64,000 nucleotides of DNA from Pararoseomonas sp. SCSIO 73927. Its GTDB lineage: Bacteria; Pseudomonadota; Alphaproteobacteria; Acetobacterales; Acetobacteraceae. Every line of letters starts with the position of its first letter. Position 1 is the stretch's first letter. The stretch covers positions 3,380,001 through 3,444,000 of the forward strand of contig NZ_CP146232.1 of the NCBI RefSeq assembly GCF_037040815.1, read 5' to 3'. Position numbers and translations under genes: made by a program. Under the pieces are notes generated by a model. That model had not been told where the DNA came from. It saw nothing but the letters and a program-made list of their open reading frames with translations, and ran no database searches. Below, piece after piece: positions 52,312 through 61,100 of this stretch.

Positions 52312-53208
52312 TCAGCCGACGCGGCGACCCGCCAGGTAGACGAGGTCCCGCGTGCCGGTGCGCGCGCCGATGATGGCCGCGCCCGCGCCGAGGACCAGGG
52401 CCGCGAACACCCAGAAGCTGGCGATGGCCGCGGCCTTCGCCGCCGCATCCGCCGCCTCGCGGGCCTTCTGCTCGGCCTCCTGCGCCACGCGCTGCGCCTC
52501 CGCCTCATAGGCCTGGATGCGGCTCGCCGCCTCGGCCTCGGGGATGCCGGCCTCGGCCGCGACGAGCTGGTTCAGGCGGGTGCGGTCGTTGCCGGAGATC
52601 CCGCCATTCGCCACGCGCTTGCCGAGGAGCTCGCCGATCTCGGCGCCGCGCTGGTCCGCCGTCATGCGGGCGGGGTCGCTCGGGCCGGAAAGGGCGATGC
52701 GGGCCCGGTCGATCAGCTCCTCGGGGTTCGTCTCGGGCGCCACGGCGCTGGCAACCTGGCCGGCGCCCTGCGCCGCGCCGCCCAGGACCTGAGAGAGGGC
52801 CGAGCCGGCGGTGTTGGCGGCGCCGGAGACGAGGGAGCCGAGCAGGAGGGCCGAGACGAGGCTGGCGGTGGCCCACACGGAGGCGCCGTGCAGCGTGGCG
52901 TCCGGCGCGTCGGAGGTGCCGGAGAGGCGCGCGGCCGCGTAGCCGCCCAGCGCGAGGCCGAGCAGGTTGGAGACGAGCAGCCAGATGCTGCCGGCAATGC
53001 CCAGCGTGCTGGCGCTGGGCGTGTCGCGCGCCGCCGCGTCCACGGTGGTGACGCCGATCGCGAGGCCGAGCACGTTCAGCGTCAGCCCCACGACGATGGC
53101 GATGAGGGCGCCCGCGATGATCGCCCCCCAGGAGACGCGGTTCCGCAGGACGGGCGCGCCCTCCGGCATGGATGGTGTGGCGGTGGTTGTTTCGTAGGTG
53201 CCGGACAT
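52312..53208 (-). CDS. Membrane protein of probable general stress regulon
   Basis: A 298-residue protein. Helices lie at about 27-53, 69-93 and 108-130, followed by a hydrophilic, Ala/Glu-rich helical region (about 140-260: ASRIQAYEAEAQRVAQEAEQKAREAA, coiled-coil-like) and a last helix (about 262-282). The first part has a small-residue-rich pattern (GGYAAARLSGTSDAPDATLHGASVWATASL) seen in alphaproteobacterial stress-associated membrane proteins of unknown function. A GCAAC-N17-CGTT element ends 44 bases before the ATG. Confidence 0.75.
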   Translation of the reverse strand: MSGTYETTTATPSMPEGAPVLRNRVSWGAIIAGALIAIVVGLTLNVLGLAIGVTTVDAAARDTPSASTLGIAGSIWLLVSNLLGLALGGYAAARLSGTSDAPDATLHGASVWATASLVSALLLGSLVSGAANTAGSALSQVLGGAAQGAGQVASAVAPETNPEELIDRARIALSGPSDPARMTADQRGAEIGELLGKRVANGGISGNDRTRLNQLVAAEAGIPEAEAASRIQAYEAEAQRVAQEAEQKAREAADAAAKAAAIASFWVFAALVLGAGAAIIGARTGTRDLVYLAGRRVG

Positions 53209-53251
53209 GACGTGCGTTCCTTGTTCTGGGGCCTGATGGCCACCATTCGGG

Positions 53252-53277
53252 AACGGAGCGAAATTCTGGTAAGTTGC
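53252..53277 (-). promoter_or_regulatory. Putative EcfG promoter for the 52312-53208 gene
   Basis: On the minus strand GCAAC (53277-53273), 17 bases, CGTT (53255-53252), 44 bases before the start codon. It is the fourth copy of the GCAAC-N16/17-CGTT form and lies 46 kb from the stress locus, so it is not a local duplication. Confidence 0.6.
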
Positions 53278-53357
53278 CCCTGGGCCGATAATGCCTGCCC
53301 AGCGTGGCCCGGCGACAACGCCAGAGGTTACGGGAAGGGGGCAGGGCGAAAACGCAG

Positions 53358-53387
53358 AAGGCCCCGGCGATCCTTCGCCGGGGCCTT
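53358..53387 (-). terminator. Strong terminator hairpin
   Basis: AAGGCCCCGGCGA pairs with TCGCCGGGGCCTT (13 bp) around a short loop, followed on the minus strand by CTGCGTTTTCG. It ends leftward transcription coming from the liv operon and the micro-ORF. Confidence 0.75.
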
Positions 53388-53438
53388 CCCATCGCGTGGC
53401 CGGTTCGCGGCCCGCTTCAATCGGTGACCCGTGCGGGT

Positions 53439-53516
53439 TCAGCCCTGCACGGTGATCCGAGTGGCAGCCACGAGGACCTGGTTAATGCGATGAGACACCG
53501 GATCACCTCCTTTCAT
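53439..53516 (-). CDS. Micro-ORF of 25 (or 19) codons with full-length anti-16S ribosome site
   Basis: On the minus strand ATG at 53516 opens MKGGDPVSHRINQVLVAATRITVQG and stop. Its codons 2-5 are AAAGGAGGTGATCC, the exact complement of the 16S rRNA 3' tail, standing 1-2 bases before an in-frame GTG (53498) and slightly further from other positions. The spacing to the GTG is short, so the used start is uncertain. It lies 88 bases after the binding-protein stop and about 50 bases before a terminator. No family is known; it could be a short peptide, or a translated leader/trailer. The rest of 53209-53603 holds only the EcfG element and the terminator. Confidence 0.4.
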   Translation of the reverse strand: MKGGDPVSHRINQVLVAATRITVQG

Positions 53517-53603
53517 GTTGTTGACGTGAACGAAGATGGTACGGCGCCTGCCAGGCTTCAAGATGACCAAGCTTGAAGATACCGCGGTCCGAGATGCTGG
53601 GGT

Positions 53604-54728
53604 TCAGGACATCTCGGCGTAGGCGCCGTTCCTCCAGACGTAGAAGACGAAGTCCGGCACGGTGACGTCGCCCTTGCGGTCGAAGCTGATCGGGCCCAGC
53701 ACCGTCTGCCAGGGACCCGAGGCCTTCATCGCCTCCGCCACCCGGCGGGGATCGACGGTGTTGGCCTTCGCCGCGGCGGCAGCCCAGATCTGGGTCGCCC
53801 CGTAGGAGTAGAGGGCGAAACCCTCGGGCTCCACGTTGCGGGCCTTGAAGCGGGCCACCACCTCGGCCGCCTGCGGGCGCTTCCGGGGATCGGACGGGAA
53901 GGTCATCATGCTGCCCTCGCCGGCCGCGCCGCTGATCTGCCAGAACTCGCTGGTGGTCAGCGCGTCGCCGCCGATCAGGGTGCAGTTCATGCCCTGCTCC
54001 TTGGCCTGCCGGATGATCAGCCCGGCCTCGGTGTGGTAGCCGCCGAGATAGATCACGTCGATGTTCGCGGCCTTCAGGCGGGAGACCACGGCGTTGTAGT
54101 CGCGCTCGCCGGGGGTGTAGGCGGCGTAGAGCGTCTCCGTCAGGCCGCCCGCGTTCATCGCCTTCTTCGTCTCGTCCGCCAGCCCCTTGCCGTAGGCAGA
54201 GTTGTCGTGGAGCACGGCGACGCGCCGGCCCTTGAAGCGCTCGGCGATGTACTTGCCGGCCACTACGCCCTGCTGGTCGTCGCGCCCGCAGGTGCGGAAG
54301 GTGTTCCACGCGCCCTCATCCGTGTAGCGCGGGTTGGTGGAGGCGGGGCTGATCTGCAGCACCCCCTCCTCCGTGTAGACCTTGCTGGCGGGGATGGAGG
54401 AGCCGGAGCAGTAGTGCCCGATCACCACCCGCGCCTGCCGCCCGGCGAGCTGGTTGGCGACGGAGACGGCCTGGCGCGGGTCGCAGGCGTCGTCGCCCGT
54501 CTCCAGCGCCAGCTGCTGGCCCAGCACGCCGCCGGCGGCGTTCAGGTCCGTCACGGCCTGCTGCACGCCCTCGCGCATCTGGGCGCCGAAGGTGGCGTTG
54601 GCGCCCGTCAGCGGGCCGGCCATGGCGACGCGGATGGGGCCGCGGGCCTGGGCCATGGCGTTGCCGGTGGAGAGCACCGCCGGGGCGGCAAGGGTGGCAC
54701 CCAGAAGGGTGCGGCGCTGGATGGTCAT
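53604..54728 (-). CDS. livK: Branched-chain amino acid-type ABC transporter binding protein
   Basis: A 374-residue periplasmic protein with a signal peptide ending NAMAQA and a LivK/Peripla_BP_6 fold: IRVAMAGPLTGANATFGAQMREGVQQAVTDLNAAGG, VIGHYCSGSSIPASKVYTEEG, ISPASTNPRYTD and VAVLHDNSAYGKGLADE. Ligands are branched-chain or other amino acids. It is last in the leftward livH-M-G-F set, 57 bases after livF. Confidence 0.93.
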   Translation of the reverse strand: MTIQRRTLLGATLAAPAVLSTGNAMAQARGPIRVAMAGPLTGANATFGAQMREGVQQAVTDLNAAGGVLGQQLALETGDDACDPRQAVSVANQLAGRQARVVIGHYCSGSSIPASKVYTEEGVLQISPASTNPRYTDEGAWNTFRTCGRDDQQGVVAGKYIAERFKGRRVAVLHDNSAYGKGLADETKKAMNAGGLTETLYAAYTPGERDYNAVVSRLKAANIDVIYLGGYHTEAGLIIRQAKEQGMNCTLIGGDALTTSEFWQISGAAGEGSMMTFPSDPRKRPQAAEVVARFKARNVEPEGFALYSYGATQIWAAAAAKANTVDPRRVAEAMKASGPWQTVLGPISFDRKGDVTVPDFVFYVWRNGAYAEMS

Positions 54729-54785
54729 TGTGAAGCCTCCGCTGGAACGGTTTGGGGGGAGCCTAGGGCTTGCGACCGTTACGCT

Positions 54786-55499
54786 TCAATGGGTGCCGAG
54801 ATAGGCGTCGCGCACCTCGGGCCGGGCGAGCAGCGCCGGGCCCGTATCCTCCATGGTGATGCGCCCGTTCACCAGCACGTAACCCCGGTGCGCCAGGCGC
54901 AGCGCCTGGTTGGCGTTCTGCTCCACCAGCAGCACCGTCAGCCCCGTCTCCCGGTTCAGGGTGCGGATGGCGGAGAAGATCCCCCGCACCACCAGCGGCG
55001 CGAGGCCGAGGGAGGGCTCGTCCAGCAGTAGCAGCCGGGGCCGGGACATCAGCGCGCGGGCGATGGCCAGCATTTGCTGCTCCCCGCCGGAGAGGGTGCC
55101 GCCGCGCTGCGCCTCCCGCTCCTTCAAACGGGGGAACAGGGTGAAGGCCTGCTCCAACCCCGGCGCTGGGTCCACGCCGAAGGACTGCGCGCCCATCAGC
55201 AGGTTCTCCCGCACGCTCATGCGCGGGAAGATGCGCCGGCCCTCGGGGGACTGCGCGATGCCGGCGCGGGCAATCTCGTGCATGGGCATGCCGGTGATGT
55301 CGCGCCCCTCGAACACCACGCGGCCGGTCCGGGCGCGCGGGCTGCCGAAGATCGTCATCAGCAGGGTGGACTTGCCGGCGCCGTTCGCGCCGATCAGCGT
55401 CACGATCTCCCCGGGATCGACGTGGACGGAAACGCCCTTCAGCGCCTCCACCGCGCCGTAGGCGGTGGTGACGTCCTCCAGCCGCAGCATGCTGCTCAT
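54786..55499 (-). CDS. livF: Branched-chain amino acid ABC transporter ATPase LivF
   Basis: A 237-residue ATPase: Walker A GANGAGKST, signature LSGGEQQML, Walker B LLLLDEPSLGLAP, and the LivF-type GIAQSPEGRRIFPRMSVRENL. The start overlaps the livG stop by 4 bases. Confidence 0.95.
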   Translation of the reverse strand: MSSMLRLEDVTTAYGAVEALKGVSVHVDPGEIVTLIGANGAGKSTLLMTIFGSPRARTGRVVFEGRDITGMPMHEIARAGIAQSPEGRRIFPRMSVRENLLMGAQSFGVDPAPGLEQAFTLFPRLKEREAQRGGTLSGGEQQMLAIARALMSRPRLLLLDEPSLGLAPLVVRGIFSAIRTLNRETGLTVLLVEQNANQALRLAHRGYVLVNGRITMEDTGPALLARPEVRDAYLGTH

Positions 55500-56326
55500 G
55501 CCGCGCCCTCCGCCGTGGCGGGGGCGGGTTCCTCGTCCTCGTCGCCCGTGCCGAGATAGGCGGCGATCACCGCCTCGTCCTCTCGGATCCCGGCCGGGGT
55601 GCCGTCGGCGATCTTCTTGCCGTGGTCCAGCACGACGATGTGGTCGGAGATGTTCATCACCACGCCCATGTCGTGCTCGATCAGCAGGATGGAGCAGCCG
55701 CCGTCCCGGATGAGCCGGATCAGCGCCGCCAGTTCCTCCGACTCCCGCGGGTTCAGCCCGGCGGCGGGCTCGTCCAGGCAGAGCAGCACGGGATCGGTGC
55801 ACATGGCCCGCGCGATCTCCAGCCGACGCTGCGCGCCGTAGGGCAGGGCCGCCGCCGGGTCGTCCGCCCGGTCCAGCAGGTCCGTGGCCACCAGCCAGTG
55901 CTTCGCGCGCTCGATCGCCTCCCGCTCCGCCGCGCGATAGCCGCCCAGGCCGAGCACCGCGCCGATGCCGAAGCCCGTTGCCGCCTGCAGGCGGTTGTGC
56001 TGCGCGACCAGCAGGTTCTCCAGCACGGTCATCCCGCCGAAGAGGCGGATGTTCTGGAAGGTGCGCGCCACCCCCGCCTTGGCGATGCGGTGGCCGGCGG
56101 TGGTGTGCAGCCCGCGCTCCCCCTCCCGCCCGTGCAGGATGATCTCGCCCGCGCTCGGCGTGTAGAAGCCGGTGATAAGGTTGAAGACGGTGGTCTTGCC
56201 CGCGCCGTTGGGCCCGATCACGGCGGTGATGTCGCCCCGCGCCGCCTCGAAGGAGACGTGGTTCACGGCGGTCAGCCCGCCGAACCGCATCACGAGATCC
56301 CGGACCTGTAGAATGGGCGCGCTCAT
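55496..56326 (-). CDS. livG: Branched-chain amino acid ABC transporter ATPase LivG
   Basis: A 276-residue ATPase: Walker A GPNGAGKTT, the LivG-typical GVARTFQNIRLFGGMTVLENLLVAQH, an altered signature LPYGAQRRLEIARAM, and Walker B LLCLDEPAAGLNP. It pairs with LivF. A short acidic tail ends the protein (GDEDEEPAPATAEG). Starts overlap the livM stop. Confidence 0.95.
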   Translation of the reverse strand: MSAPILQVRDLVMRFGGLTAVNHVSFEAARGDITAVIGPNGAGKTTVFNLITGFYTPSAGEIILHGREGERGLHTTAGHRIAKAGVARTFQNIRLFGGMTVLENLLVAQHNRLQAATGFGIGAVLGLGGYRAAEREAIERAKHWLVATDLLDRADDPAAALPYGAQRRLEIARAMCTDPVLLCLDEPAAGLNPRESEELAALIRLIRDGGCSILLIEHDMGVVMNISDHIVVLDHGKKIADGTPAGIREDEAVIAAYLGTGDEDEEPAPATAEGAA

Positions 56327-57723
56327 CCCTGGCCCTCCCCCACGAGGTCGCCCGAGATGGCGCGGCGCTTCCCAAGGGCGATGGAGGGCGTGCGGGTGGA
56401 GACCAGCCCGCGCGGACGCCACACCATGATCGCCACCATGGCGCCGCCGAAGACGAGCATCCGGTACTCTTCCAGGTCGCGGAAGGCCTCGAACCCGCCG
56501 ATCATCACCAGCGCCGCCAGCGCGACGCCGAGCTGGCTGCCGAGGCCGCCGAGCACGACGATGGCGAGGATGATAGCGCTCTCGATGAAGGTGAAGCTCT
56601 CCGGGCTGATGAAGGCCTGGCGGGTGGCGAAGAAGGCGCCGGCGAAGCCGCCGAACATGGCGCCGATGGCAAAGGCCGTCAGCTTCGTGTTCGTCACGTT
56701 GATGCCGAGCGCCCGGCAGGCGATCTCGTCCTCCCGCAGCGCCTCCCAGGCGCGGCCCAGGGGCTGGCGGCGCAGCCGCAGCGTCACCCAGTTCGTCAGC
56801 AGGGCGAGGACGAGGATGAGGTAGTACAGGAAGACGACGCGGTGGGTGGGCGAGGGCTCCAGCCCGAAGAAGTCGGAGAAGGAGCCGGGCCCGCCGCCCG
56901 CGCTGAAGGAAAGGCCGAAGAAGGAGGGGCGGGGAATCCCGGAGATCCCGTTCGGCCCGCCCGTCAGCGACACCCAGTTGATCAGCAGCACCCGGATGAT
57001 CTCGCCGAAGGCCAGCGTCACGATCGCCAGGTAGTCGCCCCGCAGCCGCAGCACGGGAAAGCCGAGCAGCACGCCCCAGAACGCCGCCAGGATTCCCGCC
57101 AGCGGCAGGCAGACCCAGAAGGAAAGGCCGAACTGGGTGGAGAGCAGCGCGTAGGCGTAGGCGCCGACGGCGTAGAAGGCGACGTAGCCGAGGTCGAGCA
57201 GCCCCGCGAGCCCGACCACGATGTTCAGCCCCCATCCCAGCATGACGTAGGTCAGCACGAGGATGCCGAGATCCAGCACGTAGCGCGACGTGCCGGGCAG
57301 GAAGGGCAGGACGACGGCGAAGCCCAGCAGCAGCGGCGCAACGAAGGTGCCGATGCGGCGCAGCGTCTCCGTGCGCCTTGCCGTGGGCGCCGTGCGGGCC
57401 GGGCGATGGTCCTGCCAGAGGTTCAGCAGCAGCCGCCCGACGAAGACGAGGCCGACAAGGATCGCCACGTCCATCCAGCGCGTGCGGATGATCAGCCCGC
57501 TGCCCGGCCCCACATCCGTCCGCAGCCCGACCAGCGGCACGAAGAGCACGGCGGAGACGAGGGCCGCCATGACCGCGTCCCGCAGCGCGTGCGCGATCGG
57601 CGGGCGCGGTGCGGCGGGAGCCGGGCCGCGGGGGATGCCGCCCGTCTGGCCGGGGCCGGGCACGCCGTCGTCGCCGCGCGACACGCCGCCCTCATGCGGG
57701 CCGCCGAGGACGGAATCGCTCAT
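56323..57723 (-). CDS. livM: Branched-chain amino acid ABC transporter permease LivM
   Basis: A 466-residue permease, longer than most LivM because of a Gly/Pro-rich N-tail (about 1-45) and two extra N-terminal helices. The core holds GLNIVVGLAGLLDLGYVAFYAVGAYAYAL, LRLRGDYLAIVTLAFGEIIR and WEALREDEIACRALGINVTNTKL. The start overlaps the livH stop. Confidence 0.94.
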   Translation of the reverse strand: MSDSVLGGPHEGGVSRGDDGVPGPGQTGGIPRGPAPAAPRPPIAHALRDAVMAALVSAVLFVPLVGLRTDVGPGSGLIIRTRWMDVAILVGLVFVGRLLLNLWQDHRPARTAPTARRTETLRRIGTFVAPLLLGFAVVLPFLPGTSRYVLDLGILVLTYVMLGWGLNIVVGLAGLLDLGYVAFYAVGAYAYALLSTQFGLSFWVCLPLAGILAAFWGVLLGFPVLRLRGDYLAIVTLAFGEIIRVLLINWVSLTGGPNGISGIPRPSFFGLSFSAGGGPGSFSDFFGLEPSPTHRVVFLYYLILVLALLTNWVTLRLRRQPLGRAWEALREDEIACRALGINVTNTKLTAFAIGAMFGGFAGAFFATRQAFISPESFTFIESAIILAIVVLGGLGSQLGVALAALVMIGGFEAFRDLEEYRMLVFGGAMVAIMVWRPRGLVSTRTPSIALGKRRAISGDLVGEGQG

Positions 57724-58634
57724 ACCTTCTCCACCTCCGCCCGGCCGAGCAGCCCGGTGGGCATGAAGATCAGCGTGATGACGAGGATCGAGAAGGTCGC
57801 CACATCCTTGTACTGGACGGAGAAGTAGGCGCTCCAGAAGGTCTCGATCAGCCCGATCAGCAGCCCCCCCAACACCGCCCCGGGCAAGGATCCTATGCCC
57901 CCCAGCACGGCGGCGGTGAAGGCTTTCACCCCCGCCAGGAAGCCGATGTAGAAGTCGATCACCCCGTAGCGCAGCAGGTACATGGTGCCCGCCACGGAGG
58001 CGAGCGCGGCGCCGATGACGAAGGTGATGCTGATCGTGCGGTCCGTGTCGATCCCCAGCAGCCCCGCCATCTTCCGGTCCTGCTCGCAGGCGCGCATGGC
58101 GCGGCCGAGCGGCGTTCGGGTGACGAGCCAAGTGAAGATCCCCAGCACCAGCAGCGTCACCACGATGATGGTGGCCTGCATGGTGGAGATCGAAACAGCG
58201 AAGCCGTTCCCATGCCACAGCTCCACGCTCCCGGTGACGAGGGCTTCGATGGGCTTCACCCGCGCGCCCTGCGCCACCTGCACGTAGTTCTGCAGCACGA
58301 TGGACATGCCGATCGCCGAGATCAGCGGCGCCAGCCGGAAGGAGCCGCGCAGGGGCCGGTAGGCTACCCGCTCCACGCTCCAGCCATAGAGAGCGGTAAC
58401 CGCCATGGAGACGAGCAGCACCAACAGGATCGCGCCCGGCCCCGCCGTCCAGCCGCCCATGGCGATCAGCACGAAGGAGATGAGGGAGATGAAGGCGCCC
58501 ACCATGAAGATGTCGCCATGGGCGAAGTTGATCATCCCGATGATCCCGTAGACCATCGTGTAGCCCACAGCGATCAACCCGTAGATCATGCCCAACGCGA
58601 CGCCGTTGATCAGCTGCTGCAGGGCATAGGCCAA
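57720..58634 (-). CDS. livH: Branched-chain amino acid ABC transporter permease LivH
   Basis: A 304-residue permease, first of the operon: QQLINGVALGMIYGLIAVGYTMVYGIIGMINFAHGDIFM at the N-terminus split in LivH manner, and RACEQDRKMAGLLGIDTDRTI as the coupling region. LivHMGF with the binding protein make one importer. The 130 bases before it toward 58765 contain GC-rich inverted sequence but no gene. Confidence 0.94.
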   Translation of the reverse strand: MAYALQQLINGVALGMIYGLIAVGYTMVYGIIGMINFAHGDIFMVGAFISLISFVLIAMGGWTAGPGAILLVLLVSMAVTALYGWSVERVAYRPLRGSFRLAPLISAIGMSIVLQNYVQVAQGARVKPIEALVTGSVELWHGNGFAVSISTMQATIIVVTLLVLGIFTWLVTRTPLGRAMRACEQDRKMAGLLGIDTDRTISITFVIGAALASVAGTMYLLRYGVIDFYIGFLAGVKAFTAAVLGGIGSLPGAVLGGLLIGLIETFWSAYFSVQYKDVATFSILVITLIFMPTGLLGRAEVEKV

Positions 58635-58764
58635 GCGCGGTCTCCCATACGTTCATGGCCGGGGGTGTTCCCCCTGGCCCGCCTCTCGGCGGTGTAGCAT
58701 CCCTTGTGCCACGCTACGCCGCCGGCCCGCCCCGCGCCAAGGGGGGCGCGGCCGGCGGGCCGCC

Positions 58765-59325
58765 TCAGCCCTTCAGGCGGATGGCCCAGTCCCGCAGCGC
58801 CGCGACCTGCCCGGCGATGAAGCCCCGCGTCGCCTCATCCGTCACCCGCCCCTCGGCGTCGATCTTCCCGCCGGACTGCATGATGAACACCTCCGGCTTG
58901 TTCAGCGCGTGGGCGTTGAGGAAGACGAACATCTTCCGCAGGTCGTACTGCGCGCGGGCGGTGCCGAGCAGGCTGGGGGAGGCACCGAGGATCGCCACCG
59001 GCTTCTCGTTGAAGGGCTGCTCCGGCGGGCGGGACGCCCAGTCGATCGCGTTCTTCAGCACGCCGGGGATGGAGTAGTTGTACTCCGGCGTCGCCATCAT
59101 CACCGCATCCGCCTCCCGCAGCGCCGTGCGAAAGGCCTCCACCGGGGCCGGGTAGCCCTCGCCGGTGCGGACGTCATCGTTGTAGGGCGGGATGTCCCCC
59201 AGCCCCTCGTAGATCGTGATCTCCACCCCTTCCGGCGCCAGTTCCTGGGCGGCGCGCAGCACGGCGGTGTTGTGGGAGCCCCTACGAAGGCTGCCGGAGA
59301 CGGCGAGGATCTTGAAGCTGGCCAT
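58765..59325 (-). CDS. NADPH-dependent FMN reductase family protein
   Basis: A 186-residue flavodoxin-like protein: ILAVSGSLRRGSHNTAVLRAA (FMN phosphate loop), MMATPEYNYSIPGVLKNAIDW (the PEYN flavin motif) and AILGASPSLLGTARAQYDLR. It reduces quinones, azo dyes or chromate in other species; the true substrate is unknown. I prefer the start at MASFKI (59325) over an in-frame ATG at 59361. Confidence 0.9.
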   Translation of the reverse strand: MASFKILAVSGSLRRGSHNTAVLRAAQELAPEGVEITIYEGLGDIPPYNDDVRTGEGYPAPVEAFRTALREADAVMMATPEYNYSIPGVLKNAIDWASRPPEQPFNEKPVAILGASPSLLGTARAQYDLRKMFVFLNAHALNKPEVFIMQSGGKIDAEGRVTDEATRGFIAGQVAALRDWAIRLKG

Positions 59326-59400
59326 GGTCAGGGGACTTTCCAGTGATGTCGGGAAGGGCATAGGCCCGTGCGGCGGGACACGCCACCGCGCGGGGTGGTC

Positions 59401-60015
59401 CTACTCCTCCCAGTCCAGCGCCTCGCCCCGCAGCCAGGCAGCGCCGGCGGCGTAGAGGGCACCCACCTTCTCCCCCTTCAGCCCGGGCATGTCGGTCTTT
59501 ACCTCGTAGCCGATCCCGGATTGCAGGTAGGCGAGGTGCCGGTAGCCCTCGGGGAAGCGGCCCAGCAGTTCCGGGTCCAGCTCCAGCCGCTCGGCCGGGT
59601 TCACGGGATCCATCCGGTCCTTCTCGTAGATCGGCTGGCGCAGAACGATCTTCCAACCGTCCGCCTTCTCCTCAATGAAGTCGTAGAAGCGGCCGGTGCA
59701 GACCACGTCCACCACCACGCCGTGCACGGGCGCGCGCTGGGAGATGGTCATCTTCGTCTGGGCGATGGCCCGCTTCCCCACGATGTCCACGGAGCAGCCG
59801 CCGAGGAAGTGGAGGATGGAGACGCCCTTCGCCCACCCCTCCTGGCTCGCCCTGATGAATCCCTCCGCCGGAGCCTGGCACCAGGTGGCCATCATTCGCC
59901 CCTCCGGCGCCCAGACCGTGCGGAACCGTTCCCAGTCGCCGGCATCGCGCCAGACGGCCCAGTTCTGCACCAGTTCCATCACCGCAAGGCGGCGCAACAG
60001 CGCATCACCCGGCAT
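59401..60015 (-). CDS. SnoaL-like (NTF2-fold) protein
   Basis: A 204-residue protein with an NTF2/SnoaL_4 pattern: RRLAVMELVQNWAVWRDAGDWERFRTVWAPEGRMM, then FLGGCSVDIVGKRAIAQTKM and VDVVCTGRFYDFIEEKADGWKI. This fold hosts small hydrolases, isomerases and ligand binders. It is divergent from the truncated Bug gene; the two may share a metabolic context. Exact function unknown. Confidence 0.8.
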   Translation of the reverse strand: MPGDALLRRLAVMELVQNWAVWRDAGDWERFRTVWAPEGRMMATWCQAPAEGFIRASQEGWAKGVSILHFLGGCSVDIVGKRAIAQTKMTISQRAPVHGVVVDVVCTGRFYDFIEEKADGWKIVLRQPIYEKDRMDPVNPAERLELDPELLGRFPEGYRHLAYLQSGIGYEVKTDMPGLKGEKVGALYAAGAAWLRGEALDWEE

Positions 60016-60135
60016 CGCGTTCCCTCCCGTTCATTCCCTCCGCCGCATCGTGCTTGACGGTTGGTGCTCCGACCATCCCCAATGACGGCAAAGCGGGACC
60101 GGCGCCGCAAGGCCGGCCCATCCGGGAGAGTGTCC

Positions 60136-60981
60136 ATGACCCACCTGCCAAGGGGGGCGCCAGGGATGGCGCGCCGCCGCGCGCTCGGCCTGCTCGCCGC
60201 CTCCCTCGCGCCGCCCGCCGCCCTGGCGCAGGGCAGCCCCCGCGCCGCCTGGCCGGACCGCCCCATCCGCTTCATCCAGGGCTTCGGCGCCGGCGGCACC
60301 ACGGACATCCTGGCGCGGATCATCGCCCCGCCGCTCGCCGCCGCCCTCGGCCAGCCCGTGGTGGTGGAGAACCGGCCGGGCGCCGGCGGCACCATGGCCG
60401 CCGAGACCCTGGCCCGCGCGCGGGACGGGCACACGCTGATGCTCATCAACAACGGCTACGCCGTCTCCGCCGCCCTCTACCGACGCCTGCCCTACGACCC
60501 GCTGGCGGAGGTGGAGCCGGTGGCGATGGTGGCCTCCGTAGGCCTCGTCCTGCTGGCCGGCACGGGGCCGGAGGCGCCGCGTGACATGGCCGAGCTCACC
60601 CGCCGCGCGAAGGCCTCACCGGACGCGCTGCACGTCGCCACCGTCGGCGCCGGCAGCACGCAGCACCTGGTGGCGGAGGCGTTCCAGGCCGCGGCCGGCT
60701 TCCGCCTCACCCACGTTCCCTATCGCGGCACCCCCGCCGCCCTGGTGGCCCTGCGCAACGGCGAGGTGGAACTGGTGGTGGAGCCCGCCTCCTCCGTGCT
60801 CGGCGGGATCCGGGGAGGGGAGGCGAGGGCGCTCGCCATCACCTCGCGGGATCGCTCCCCGCTACTGCCCGAGGTGCCCACAGTCGCCGAACTTCTCGGC
60901 GCCCCGGACTTCGACATCCAGACCTGGTATAGACGCGCCGCGCCAGCCGGAGCGCGGGTCGCCCATCCGGCCCGTCACTGA
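60136..60981 (+). pseudogene. Bug/TctC-family binding protein, C-terminally truncated
   Basis: 281 residues with a Tat-like signal (MARRRALGLLAASLAPPAALAQG) and clear Bug motifs: FIQGFGAGGTTDILARIIAPPLAAALGQ, VVVENRPGAGGTMAAETLARA, THVPYRGTPAALVALRNGEVEL and LPEVPTVAELLGAPDFDIQTWY. Normal members are about 320-330 residues and continue some 55-75 residues past this point. Here the frame runs through a short unrelated tail to a stop at 60981, and a P4-type integrase follows within 120 bases. It is probably a gene cut by integration. The start at 60136 has GGGAGAG upstream; 60166 is an alternative. Confidence 0.75.
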
Positions 60982-61045
60982 AGGCTTGCCCTGCGTCAGG
61001 TTGTCCCATCTAGATCGCCCTACCCTGGCCCTTGTCGCTGGCGCA

Positions 61046-61086
61046 CCGGGTAGGAAGCCGGGTAGAATTAGGGCCTGACCGGGTAG
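61046..61086 (+). repeat. Three direct CCGGGTAG repeats before the integrase
   Basis: CCGGGTAG at 61046-61053, 61058-61065 and 61079-61086, with an inverted CTACCC at 61020-61025. A further CGGGTAG lies at 62409-62415 just after the integrase gene. Grouped direct repeats beside an integrase gene resemble arm-type binding sites; this is inference. Confidence 0.45.
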
Positions 61087-61100
61087 GACGGAGCGTGGGT

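Noticed and set aside
53500..53514. GGATCACCTCCTTTC on the plus strand, identical to the 16S rRNA 3' end
   Set aside because: The flanks do not match 16S rRNA, so it is not an rRNA fragment; better read as a ribosome site on the other strand.
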